Of a stretch of DNA of 64,000 nucleotides, positions 32,823-40,676 are shown piece by piece. Location: NCBI GenBank assembly GCA_009694045.1, contig SHVY01000008.1, forward strand, positions 1-64,000. Reading direction: 5' to 3'. Both the position numbers and the translations under genes were made by a program. This stretch comes from Alphaproteobacteria bacterium. Its GTDB lineage: Bacteria; Pseudomonadota; Alphaproteobacteria; SP197. The notes under the pieces are model-generated. The model was not told the DNA's origin and did no database searches. It saw only the letters and a program-made list of their open reading frames with translations. The stretch's first letter is position 1. Every line of letters begins with the position of its first letter.

Positions 32823-33910
32823 CGACGCCGCTCCAGACAGGCGCGATAGAACGGCAAGAGGCGCTCCTCGACGATCGCCCCCCAGGTGTGGCCCCTGACC
32901 GAATCCGCCGCTTGCCGCGACATGGTATCCCCCACCCCGGTCACACAGAGCTGGGTGACCAGCGCCCGCAGGTCCGCAGGATCGGACCCGATCAGCCAGC
33001 CGTTCCATCCTTCCCGCACGTAGATTCGGTTTCCCGGCATATCACTCGCGATCACCGGCAAGCCCGTCGCAAGATACTCGATGGTCTTGAGCGGAGGAGC
33101 CAGGGAAGAGAGCGGATTGACAATCAAGGACAGCCCCACGTCCGCGCGCCGCAGATGATCCGCGAGAACAACGCGCGTCACGAACCCGTGAACCCGCATC
33201 AGATCGGGGGCCTGGGCGGCGAGCGCGCGTACGCTCGCCTCGCCATCCCCCTGACCGAAGACGTGAAGCATGGGGCGGCGAGTCGCGCCAGGCGGAAGCG
33301 CGCGCCCGGCGTCGACAATCGCCTGGAACCAGGGGCCGATGAATCGCCGGGCGTTCAGGCTGCCGCTGTAGACCAGGCTCAGATCTCCGCCGCCCGCAGG
33401 TTGGGCCGATGCGGCGGGGAAGAAAATGTCGGAATCGAACCCGAGGGGCAGCGCGGGCAAGCCGGGCCGGCCGAATAGGCGCGCCCCGATCGGCTCGGAG
33501 ATCGCGGCCAGGGCGTCATAGGTCATCGGAGCCAGGCGAGCCGACAGACGATAGGCGCTCCCGAGCAAGCCTTCCCGCACCACCAGGGCGCGGCCGTCCG
33601 CCAGCCATACCGTGCGACCCCGCCGGCCGTGCGCGACCGGGTACGCCTCGCACTTGGGATGCCAGAACACATGGACGATTTCGGGGGCGAACCGCCGGAC
33701 GACGGACCTAATCCCCTGGAGGCGCGCGCCGAGCCGGCGCCACGAGTCGCCGAGGGGAAAGGCGTCGGCAAACGTTCTGACTTCGTCGGCCACGCCCATG
33801 CCGAGCATGCCGACCGTGTGGCCCCGCCGCGCCGTCTCTCGGGCGAAGTTGATGGGCGCCGCGCTGGAAAGTCCTACGCCGCCGGTCGGGCTGATGTACA
33901 GCACCCGCAC
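32819..33910 (-). CDS. GT4-like glycosyltransferase
   Basis: A 363-residue GT-B protein. It begins MRVLYISPTGGVGLSSAAPINF, and the C-terminal domain has LSLVYSGSLNARRF, MLHVFGQGDGEASV and a donor-site segment PLKTIEYLATGLPVIASD. The E-x7-E motif is less clear than in the other GT4 genes, so the assignment is to the fold rather than a subfamily. It is tightly packed: six bases after a sulfotransferase and overlapping the deacetylase. Confidence 0.8.
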   Translation of the reverse strand: MRVLYISPTGGVGLSSAAPINFARETARRGHTVGMLGMGVADEVRTFADAFPLGDSWRRLGARLQGIRSVVRRFAPEIVHVFWHPKCEAYPVAHGRRGRTVWLADGRALVVREGLLGSAYRLSARLAPMTYDALAAISEPIGARLFGRPGLPALPLGFDSDIFFPAASAQPAGGGDLSLVYSGSLNARRFIGPWFQAIVDAGRALPPGATRRPMLHVFGQGDGEASVRALAAQAPDLMRVHGFVTRVVLADHLRRADVGLSLIVNPLSSLAPPLKTIEYLATGLPVIASDMPGNRIYVREGWNGWLIGSDPADLRALVTQLCVTGVGDTMSRQAADSVRGHTWGAIVEERLLPFYRACLERRR

Positions 33911-33916
33911 GGCGCG

Positions 33917-34843
33917 TCAGCCCGCCGGCCCGCGCGTTGGCCCCTCGCGCCATGACGTCAGATCCCAGCCGAGGAGCGTTTCCAGTCGGTCGAACTCCTC
34001 CGCGTATCGGGCACGAAGTTCGCGATCGACATCGAGCGGAATCGTCGCTCGGGGCGCCGGGCGCAGGTTGGCGTCGCGCATCCGGCGCTTCAGCCGCTTG
34101 CGCACGCGGGCCGGCAGGAAGGGCTTGACCACGTCCTTCCAGATCGCGCGACGTTCCACCATCCGGCGCAGCCAAAAGGAGCGAGGCTGGCTGGCGACAT
34201 TGCTCGTTACACCGGTGCTGATCGGGGCCGTGTCGTCGACGCCAAGGAAGCGGCAAACATCACGGACGATGACCTCCGGCCGATCGGCTAGCTCCTCGAA
34301 CCGCACGACCAGCATGGCTTCGCGACCGAAGAGACCCCAATAGGGTTCCAGGAAACGGCTGTAGAGCCCGTCGCGAAACAGACCCGCCCAGCCCAGCGGA
34401 TTCTCCGCGAGCCGCGTGCCTTCCTTCCCCAGGGCATCCGCGAACGAGCCGGGCTCGCGGCCGTTTCGTTGCCGATGACGAAAATGGGAAAATGCTCGGG
34501 CCACGGGATCTCGCAACACGACCACGAAACGCGGCGTACGGGACCCGTACGCCGCGGCGATCCGCGGGGCGACGAAGGCCGCGTGATGGAGATAGGACGG
34601 CGTCGCATCACCCCGGGCGCGCTTTCCGAGTGCCCGGTTGCCGTAGAACGTGGCGTCGTAATAGCCGAGTCCCTGGCAATACGAATCGTCCTTGTCGAAG
34701 AAATGCGGTTCCTTTTCCTTGGGCAGATAGATATCCGGGTGTTGGCGGAGGAGGTCGAACAAGGTCGTCGTCCCAGCCTTCGCGGCTCCCGGCACGAAGA
34801 AGTTCGGAAGGGTGCCGGCGAGCCGCTCGATGGTCTCGGTCAC
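33917..34843 (-). CDS. PAPS-dependent sulfotransferase (heparan N-/O-sulfotransferase-like)
   Basis: A 308-residue sulfotransferase. The 5'-phosphosulfate loop is PNFFVPGAAKAGTTTLFDLL, followed by KEKEPHFFDKDD, and the 3'-phosphate site is VVVLRDPVARAFSHFRH. This pattern is that of bacterial sulfotransferases related to heparan-sulfate enzymes. It would sulfate the polysaccharide or its precursor with PAPS from the general assimilation pathway. It follows the ABC exporter gene by 37 bases. Confidence 0.9.
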   Translation of the reverse strand: MTETIERLAGTLPNFFVPGAAKAGTTTLFDLLRQHPDIYLPKEKEPHFFDKDDSYCQGLGYYDATFYGNRALGKRARGDATPSYLHHAAFVAPRIAAAYGSRTPRFVVVLRDPVARAFSHFRHRQRNGREPGSFADALGKEGTRLAENPLGWAGLFRDGLYSRFLEPYWGLFGREAMLVVRFEELADRPEVIVRDVCRFLGVDDTAPISTGVTSNVASQPRSFWLRRMVERRAIWKDVVKPFLPARVRKRLKRRMRDANLRPAPRATIPLDVDRELRARYAEEFDRLETLLGWDLTSWREGPTRGPAG

Positions 34844-34880
34844 GGCTCGTCACCCGGTCGCGCGTGGCGGTCGGACGATA

Positions 34881-36680
34881 TCATACGTGCGTGGACTGGG
34901 CGAACGCCCGGAACGCGTCGACGCCCTCGAACAATTCATCGAAGGTGCCCTCCCCCGCGAGCCTGCCGTCGCGAATGAAGAAGATCCGATCGCAGTGGCG
35001 GACGCTCGCCAGCCGGTGCGCGACCATGATGATGGTCTTGGACCCGGAGTACGCGCTGAGCGCGTTCACGATCTCGCGCTCGGAAGCCTGATCCAAGGCG
35101 GCCGTCGCCTCGTCCATCACGAGAACGCTCGGATCGCCGTAAAGCGCTCGGGCGATACAGATGCGCTGCCGCTGCCCGCCGGACAGGCGTCCACCGAGCT
35201 CGCCGACGAGCGTATCAAGGCCGCGCGGCAATTGGTGCACGACATCATCCAGACCCGCCAGCTCGAGCGCGCGCCGCAGCCGATCGGGATCGATCTCGCC
35301 GTCGGGCAAGCCGAAAGCGACGTTGCGACGGATCGTGTCGTCCGCGAGGTAGAACCGCTGGGGGATGTAACCGATCTGTCCGCGCCATGAGACGATCTCC
35401 GTGCCGATGTCCACGCCGCCCACGAGGATACGCCCGGCGGATGGCCGCAGAAGCCCCACCAGCAGGTCGATCAACGTCGATTTCCCGGAGCCCGACGGGC
35501 CGACGAAGGCGACCGCGGATCCCTTGGGGATGCGGAACGAAATTCCCGCCAGAGCTTCCCGCGACGTCCCCGGATAGGCATAGTGCACGTCGGTCGCTTC
35601 GATGTCCCCGGCCGGTCCGAGCCCGGCGGCTTCTTCGCCGCCGGCCTTGCCCTGCGCGCCCTCGTCGCCCCGCTCGAATCGCGACAGGTCGCGGTGCACG
35701 CTGTCCAGCGCCTTGTGGTAGTAGCGGATGTTGCTGACCCCGGACATAATGACACCCGCGGAGGGCAGCATGCGCATCGCGGCGACGGCGAAGAGCGACA
35801 GCATCGGCAGAAGCGACGTGGGTTCCGCGCCTTGCAGTTTCGTCACTGCCACCACGCCGAGCATCGCGAGGACGAGAAGGGTCTCGTTGATCACGCGAGG
35901 AAGCTGATTGACGAACGCGTGAAACCGCTCCGCGTGGGCGAAATCGCGATTGTCGATGTCGTACTGACGCGCAAAATGCTCCGTTCGCCCGAGAATCGTC
36001 AGCTCCTTCACGGCGCCCAGCGCCTGGTTGAGGGATTTCAGCCGCGCAACGGACGAGTCGAAGCGCTGTCTCGCATGCAGCTTCAAACGCCGCTTCAGCA
36101 CCCGTTGGAACGAGAAGATGACGATGCCGAAGAAGGCGATGGCGACAAGCGTCGTCGCCGGGCTGAATACCAGAAGCAACGCGAGAATTCCCACGACGAC
36201 AACACACTCCGAGACGATCGTCAGGATCGGAGAAACGATGTTCCGGATCAGGACGCGGATTTCGTCGTTGACGTTTCTGACCAGCTCGGCGGAATTGTTC
36301 TGCACGTGGAACAGGTAATCCATCCTCAGATAGCGGCGGATGAGCGTGCCGCTCAGATGCAGCTGGAGTTCGTGGATGACGTAGTTCTGGGCGTACTTCG
36401 CCGACGTCCACACGGCCGCCTTCAGGATGAAGGCTCCGGCCAACGCGGGCGTGAGCAGCAGGATCAGATCCTCCGTCGACATCGGCCCGAGAACACCGAG
36501 GACACGGCGGGCGAGGGGGTGGACGACGAACTGCTCGGGGTTCGCGAGCAGAGTCGCGTAGGGCAGCACGAGCCCCACCCCGAAGATGTCCAAGGCGCCG
36601 GCGGCAATGCCCAGCACGAGGACGCCGGCGATGCGGAGTCGGTCACGGCGGTTGAGCAGGCCGAACAGCTTGCGGATCAC
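34881..36680 (-). CDS. ABC exporter with fused membrane and ATPase domains (PglK/MsbA-like flippase)
   Basis: A 599-residue half-transporter: a membrane domain of about six helices (residues 1-330) and an ATPase domain with Walker A VGPSGSGKSTLIDLL near 395, signature RLSGGQRQR, Walker B VLVMDEATAALD and switch MVAHRL. The general layout resembles PglK, the lipid-linked oligosaccharide flippase. It heads a minus-strand operon of glycosyl- and sulfotransferases; no Wzx-type flippase is present in the window. GTG 36680 with a TAGGAC site is preferred to the TTG start at 36716. It probably moves the lipid-linked repeat unit across the inner membrane. Confidence 0.85.
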   Translation of the reverse strand: MIRKLFGLLNRRDRLRIAGVLVLGIAAGALDIFGVGLVLPYATLLANPEQFVVHPLARRVLGVLGPMSTEDLILLLTPALAGAFILKAAVWTSAKYAQNYVIHELQLHLSGTLIRRYLRMDYLFHVQNNSAELVRNVNDEIRVLIRNIVSPILTIVSECVVVVGILALLLVFSPATTLVAIAFFGIVIFSFQRVLKRRLKLHARQRFDSSVARLKSLNQALGAVKELTILGRTEHFARQYDIDNRDFAHAERFHAFVNQLPRVINETLLVLAMLGVVAVTKLQGAEPTSLLPMLSLFAVAAMRMLPSAGVIMSGVSNIRYYHKALDSVHRDLSRFERGDEGAQGKAGGEEAAGLGPAGDIEATDVHYAYPGTSREALAGISFRIPKGSAVAFVGPSGSGKSTLIDLLVGLLRPSAGRILVGGVDIGTEIVSWRGQIGYIPQRFYLADDTIRRNVAFGLPDGEIDPDRLRRALELAGLDDVVHQLPRGLDTLVGELGGRLSGGQRQRICIARALYGDPSVLVMDEATAALDQASEREIVNALSAYSGSKTIIMVAHRLASVRHCDRIFFIRDGRLAGEGTFDELFEGVDAFRAFAQSTHV

Positions 36681-36907
36681 GGGCAACGTCCTACCCGTCC
36701 GGCGACGGCGAGGCAACCGTGGCGGCGCGATCGCGCACCCGCCCGAGGAGCTTGACGCCCGCCGGGAGGCGCTGATACCAGGGCGCGCGAAGCGGCCGAC
36801 GAGCCGCCTGACGCGAACCCGGCAAGTGATCGAGCGCGCGGGGTTCGCCTCGATCGGCGTGACAACCGAATCGAGACGCGCCTCCAGGGCGGTTGAACGG
36901 ACAATCC
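36681..36907. other. Divergent intergenic region between ABC exporter and glycosyltransferase genes
   Basis: These 227 bases separate two oppositely oriented polysaccharide transcription units and must hold their promoters. Short open frames occur on both strands but none looks coding, and no clear promoter hexamers or inverted repeats were found by eye. Confidence 0.4.
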
Positions 36908-37849
36908 ATGGACCGAATCGTTTGGGTTTACTGGCAGAACGTCGCGGGCGTCGACCCGCCGCCTCACATCATCCTCTGCCACCGGATCCTGCAGAAGACC
37001 TGCGTGTCGTGCGATGTGCGACTTGTTACGCCCTCGAATGTCCATGAATTCCTTCCCGATCTCGACCCCCGCGTGCAGAACATCGAGATTCCCGGCCATC
37101 CGCATCGGAGCCTCGCCGTTCGCTGCGCCGTGATCCGCGCGTCTCTCCTGGAGCGATTCGGCGGGTTCTACATCGACCTGGATTGCGTCGCGCTGAGGGA
37201 TTTCGGGGCGCTCTTCACGCTGTTCCGGGACAAGGAGTTCATCGGCATCCGTAGGGACGCGAATCGGGACCGCCCGCCCCCCCGTGCCCGGTTTCCCGGC
37301 GCGAACACGCTCCTCGTCCGCCGGGTTCGCGCCATGAAGGCCCGGCTTGGCCGCGCCCTATCCGGGCGACCTTCGCCGGCACCCGTGTACCGGGGAGCGG
37401 GATCGACGTACATCTCGGTCGGCTCCTACGGATCGGTGCGGGGCGGACGGATCATCTCCGAGTATGCGAAGGCCTTGCGGCGGCGCGTCGCGTCGAAGAC
37501 CGACGTCATGCTCAACGAGCTCGGAGCGTGGACACTGACGCCGATCGTCGATCGCCACCCGGACACCGTTCACCTCATCCCCGAGCGCTTGGTGCAGCCG
37601 ATCGTCAGCCACCGGCAGGACCTGTTTCTCGACACGAACCTCGCGCCCGAGGACATCATCCCGGTCGACTCCCTGTGTCTGATGCTCTTCCACCGTACCT
37701 TCGAGAACGAGCTCAAGGGCGTGGGCCTGAGGGACCTCTACGAACGCGACTATCTCGTGTCGCGCGTGTTCCGCCGCGCGCTGTCGCGCGACGAATTCGA
37801 GGACCTGTACGTGCAGGCCACCGAGCGGCGACTGCCGTTGTTCGGTTAG
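36908..37849 (+). CDS. DxD glycosyltransferase of the GT32/capsular synthesis type
   Basis: A 313-residue glycosyltransferase with the DxD-sugar-binding motif in ERFGGFYIDLDCVAL, preceded by a helix RCAVIRASLL as in OCH1/capsule-synthesis proteins. The N-terminus RIVWVYWQN also matches that family. It would transfer a hexose from a nucleotide sugar. ATG 36908 is chosen over the TTG start of the track. It begins the plus-strand unit that continues with the acyltransferase pair and the export protein. Confidence 0.82.
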   Translation: MDRIVWVYWQNVAGVDPPPHIILCHRILQKTCVSCDVRLVTPSNVHEFLPDLDPRVQNIEIPGHPHRSLAVRCAVIRASLLERFGGFYIDLDCVALRDFGALFTLFRDKEFIGIRRDANRDRPPPRARFPGANTLLVRRVRAMKARLGRALSGRPSPAPVYRGAGSTYISVGSYGSVRGGRIISEYAKALRRRVASKTDVMLNELGAWTLTPIVDRHPDTVHLIPERLVQPIVSHRQDLFLDTNLAPEDIIPVDSLCLMLFHRTFENELKGVGLRDLYERDYLVSRVFRRALSRDEFEDLYVQATERRLPLFG

Positions 37850-37895
37850 CGTCAGCCAACTCGGATATCGCGCGGGCCCTGGGCAGACGACTCCG

Positions 37896-39368
37896 ATGCT
37901 GTTCAATTCCGACGTCTTCATCTTCGCCTTCCTGCCGCTGACCCTGGCCGGGTTCTACGCGTTCCGCGAGTGGTTCCCGCACAACACGCCGGCCCGGCTG
38001 TTCCTCCTCGCCGCCTCGCTGGGGTTCTACGGCTGGTGGGATTGGTCGTTCCTGCCGCTGATGATCGGCTCGATCGTCGCCAACTTCGCCCTGGGACGCC
38101 TGCTGCTGGACCGAGCGGATCCGGGTCCGCGCCGGTGGATCCTGGCCGGCGGCATCGCCGCCAACCTAGCGGCGCTCGGCTGGTTCAAGTACGCCATGTT
38201 CGTCGCGGCGAACGTCCGGGCCCTCGCCGGGATCGATCTCGCCGTCGGCACCATCGTCCTGCCGATCGGCATCTCGTTCTACACCTTCACGCAGATCGCC
38301 TTCCTGGCCGATGCCTTCCAGCGCCGGGTCCGCGAGCGGAACTTCGTCGACTACGCCCTGTTCGTGACGTTCTTCCCGCACCTGATCGCCGGGCCCATCG
38401 TCCATCACGCCGAGATGATGCCGCAGTTCGCCGCGACCCACCGGCGCGCGGCGATCGCCAACAACCTGGCGGTGGGGCTGACGATCTTCACCCTCGGCCT
38501 GTTCAAGAAGGTGGTGTTCGCCGACGCGGCCGCCAGGTACGCCACGCCGATCTTCGCCCTCGCGAACCAAGGGGAGACCATCGGGTTCGCCGCCGCCTGG
38601 CAGGGCGCCCTCGCCTACACCGTCCAGATCTACTTCGATTTCTCCGGCTACTCGGACATGGCGATCGGGCTCGCGCGGCTGTTCGGGATCCGGCTGCCAC
38701 TGAACTTCAACTCGCCTTACAAGTCCGCTTCGATCACCGAGTTCTGGCGCCGCTGGCACATGACTCTCTCCCGCTTCCTGCGGGACTATCTCTACATTCC
38801 TCTTGGCGGCAACCGGCTGGGTGCTCGCCGGCGTTTGGCAAACGTGCTGCTGGTCATGCTCCTCGCCGGGGCGTGGCACGGCGCCGGCTGGACCTTCGTC
38901 GTCTGGGGCGGGCTGCACGGAGTCTACCTTGTCGTCCACCAGATTTGGCTGCGACGGGCGACGGTCGGCGGGCCCCCGACCTTCGCGCGCCGCCTGGCGG
39001 CCCAGGCGCTCACGTTCCTGGCGGTCGTCGTCGCCTGGGTGATGTTCCGCGCCGAATCGCTGGACGCGGCCATGGCCATTTTCGGCGGCATGCTGGGTCT
39101 GCACGGCGCGATCGGGGAGCAAAGTCGCACTCAGGGACTGGTAGTGGTGTTCGGGCTTTTTGTGTTGTCGCTCGCCGCGCCCAACACCCAGGAGATCATG
39201 CGTCGATATCGCCCCGCCGAAGGGCGGAACACGATACCGCCTCGGGCCCATCGCGCCGCGTTCACCTGGCGCCCGACCGTCGCCTGGTCGCTCGTGATCG
39301 GAGCGATCGGCGCGGTCTCGATCGCCAACCTGTGGCGCACGAGCCCGTTCCTCTATTTCCAGTTCTGA
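37896..39368 (+). CDS. MBOAT-family membrane O-acyltransferase (AlgI-like)
   Basis: A 490-residue polytopic membrane O-acyltransferase. Family motifs are LPIGISFYTFTQIAF, IQIYFDFSGYSDMAIGLA-like VQIYFDFSGYSDMA, WRRWHMTLSRFLRDYLYIPL and the catalytic histidine in AGAWHGAGWTFVVWGGLHG. Together with an SGNH-like partner encoded next, such proteins acetylate alginate, cellulose or other exopolysaccharides in the periplasm. It begins 46 bases after the GT32-type gene. The acyl donor and target sugar are unknown. Confidence 0.93.
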   Translation: MLFNSDVFIFAFLPLTLAGFYAFREWFPHNTPARLFLLAASLGFYGWWDWSFLPLMIGSIVANFALGRLLLDRADPGPRRWILAGGIAANLAALGWFKYAMFVAANVRALAGIDLAVGTIVLPIGISFYTFTQIAFLADAFQRRVRERNFVDYALFVTFFPHLIAGPIVHHAEMMPQFAATHRRAAIANNLAVGLTIFTLGLFKKVVFADAAARYATPIFALANQGETIGFAAAWQGALAYTVQIYFDFSGYSDMAIGLARLFGIRLPLNFNSPYKSASITEFWRRWHMTLSRFLRDYLYIPLGGNRLGARRRLANVLLVMLLAGAWHGAGWTFVVWGGLHGVYLVVHQIWLRRATVGGPPTFARRLAAQALTFLAVVVAWVMFRAESLDAAMAIFGGMLGLHGAIGEQSRTQGLVVVFGLFVLSLAAPNTQEIMRRYRPAEGRNTIPPRAHRAAFTWRPTVAWSLVIGAIGAVSIANLWRTSPFLYFQF

Positions 39369-39375
39369 GGGCGCC

Positions 39376-40626
39376 GTGATCGGCACGCGCGCAAGAACCT
39401 GGGGCCGGCGGTACTGCGGGCGCATCGCGATCGTCGCGTCGCTGCTGCTCGCCGGTGTCGCGCTGATCAATGCGTCAATTGACCCCATGGGTGTTTGGCG
39501 GATCTGGTCCGTCGCGGGGATCAACGCCGAGCGGGTCAAACGCGGCGCGGGCGGCTCGCGGGTCGCGAAGTCCCTGGAACTCTGGCTCCGGCCTTACGAA
39601 ACGATCCTCGCCGGCACCTCGCGCGTCGAGGTCGGCCTGGACCCGGCCAGCCCGTCCCTGGCGGGGCGGCGAGCGTACAACACCGGCCTCTCCGGCACCA
39701 ACATGGCCGAGATCGAGCGCGTCGCTCGGTTCGTGCTCAAGCACAACCCTCCCGGGGACATCGTCATCGGGCTCGATTTCCTCGCCTTCTCGGCCCGTCG
39801 CGGGATGAGCTCCGACTTCGATGCTTCGGGCTTTTCGGGCGCATGGATGCCGCTCGTCCTGGCGCGGTCCCTCGTCGGCGCCGGAGCCCTGGTGGATTCC
39901 GTCGCGACCATCATCGACAATCTCAGGGGAAAGAAAGCCGACACGCGCGCCGATGGGGCGGTCGTCAACGAACTGAAATTCGGATCCGGCTACGACGACG
40001 GCACGCAAGTTCCCGAGCGTTTGCGAAAGCAATTCCTGCTCAATCCCGGCACCTACGCGTGTTACGCCTACGATCCAGGCCGTGTGGATCTTCTCCGCGA
40101 TCTTCTGATCGACGCGCGACGCTCGGGAGTCGGTGCCCATCTCTACGTTTCGCCGATGCACGTCTGGCAGATCGAAGCGGTGCGCGGCCTCGGCCTGCTC
40201 GCGGACTTCAAGCGCTGGCGGATCGACCTCGCCGCCATGGCGGCCGCGGTCGACCGCGCCACGCCTGGGGCGCCGCCGCTCGAGCTCTGGGATTTCGGCG
40301 GCTACAATCCGATCACCACCGAGGATGTCCCCGAGCCCGGAGCGGGCCACGTCATGCGGGGCTACTGGGATGCATCGCACTTTTCCATGCCGATCGGCGA
40401 CCTGGTTCTCGGCCGGTTGCTTCGCGGCGAGGCCACGCCTGGCTTCGGCGTCCTGCTCACGCGCGACAACGTCGGGGCCGAAAACGCCGCGCTCGAGTCC
40501 GGCCACGCGGCGTTCGCCGCCGACCGCCCCGACGAGATGGCGATCGTCGAGGGGCTGATCGCGGAGACGGCGGACGAGCGCACGCGCCTGTGCGGCGCCC
40601 TGGACGTGGAGGTGGGGGTCGATTGA
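39376..40626 (+). CDS. Membrane-anchored SGNH-like partner of the MBOAT acyltransferase
   Basis: A 416-residue protein with an N-terminal membrane anchor (IAIVASLLLAGVALINAS) and a periplasmic domain. ILAGTSRVEVGLDP holds the Gly-Thr-Ser that marks the nucleophile region of this AlgJ/AlgX-type family, GLSGTNMAEIERVARF follows, and GYWDASHFSMPIGDLVL supplies a C-terminal Asp-x-x-His catalytic pair. The gene starts at GTG 39376, seven bases after the MBOAT stop, a pairing that recurs in acetylated-polysaccharide loci. It probably receives the acyl group from the MBOAT protein and places it on the glycan. Confidence 0.8.
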   Translation: MIGTRARTWGRRYCGRIAIVASLLLAGVALINASIDPMGVWRIWSVAGINAERVKRGAGGSRVAKSLELWLRPYETILAGTSRVEVGLDPASPSLAGRRAYNTGLSGTNMAEIERVARFVLKHNPPGDIVIGLDFLAFSARRGMSSDFDASGFSGAWMPLVLARSLVGAGALVDSVATIIDNLRGKKADTRADGAVVNELKFGSGYDDGTQVPERLRKQFLLNPGTYACYAYDPGRVDLLRDLLIDARRSGVGAHLYVSPMHVWQIEAVRGLGLLADFKRWRIDLAAMAAAVDRATPGAPPLELWDFGGYNPITTEDVPEPGAGHVMRGYWDASHFSMPIGDLVLGRLLRGEATPGFGVLLTRDNVGAENAALESGHAAFAADRPDEMAIVEGLIAETADERTRLCGALDVEVGVD

Positions 40627-40676
40627 ACGGGCGGGCCGTTGATGGTACGACGCATCAGGCAGCGGGAACCGTTGGG

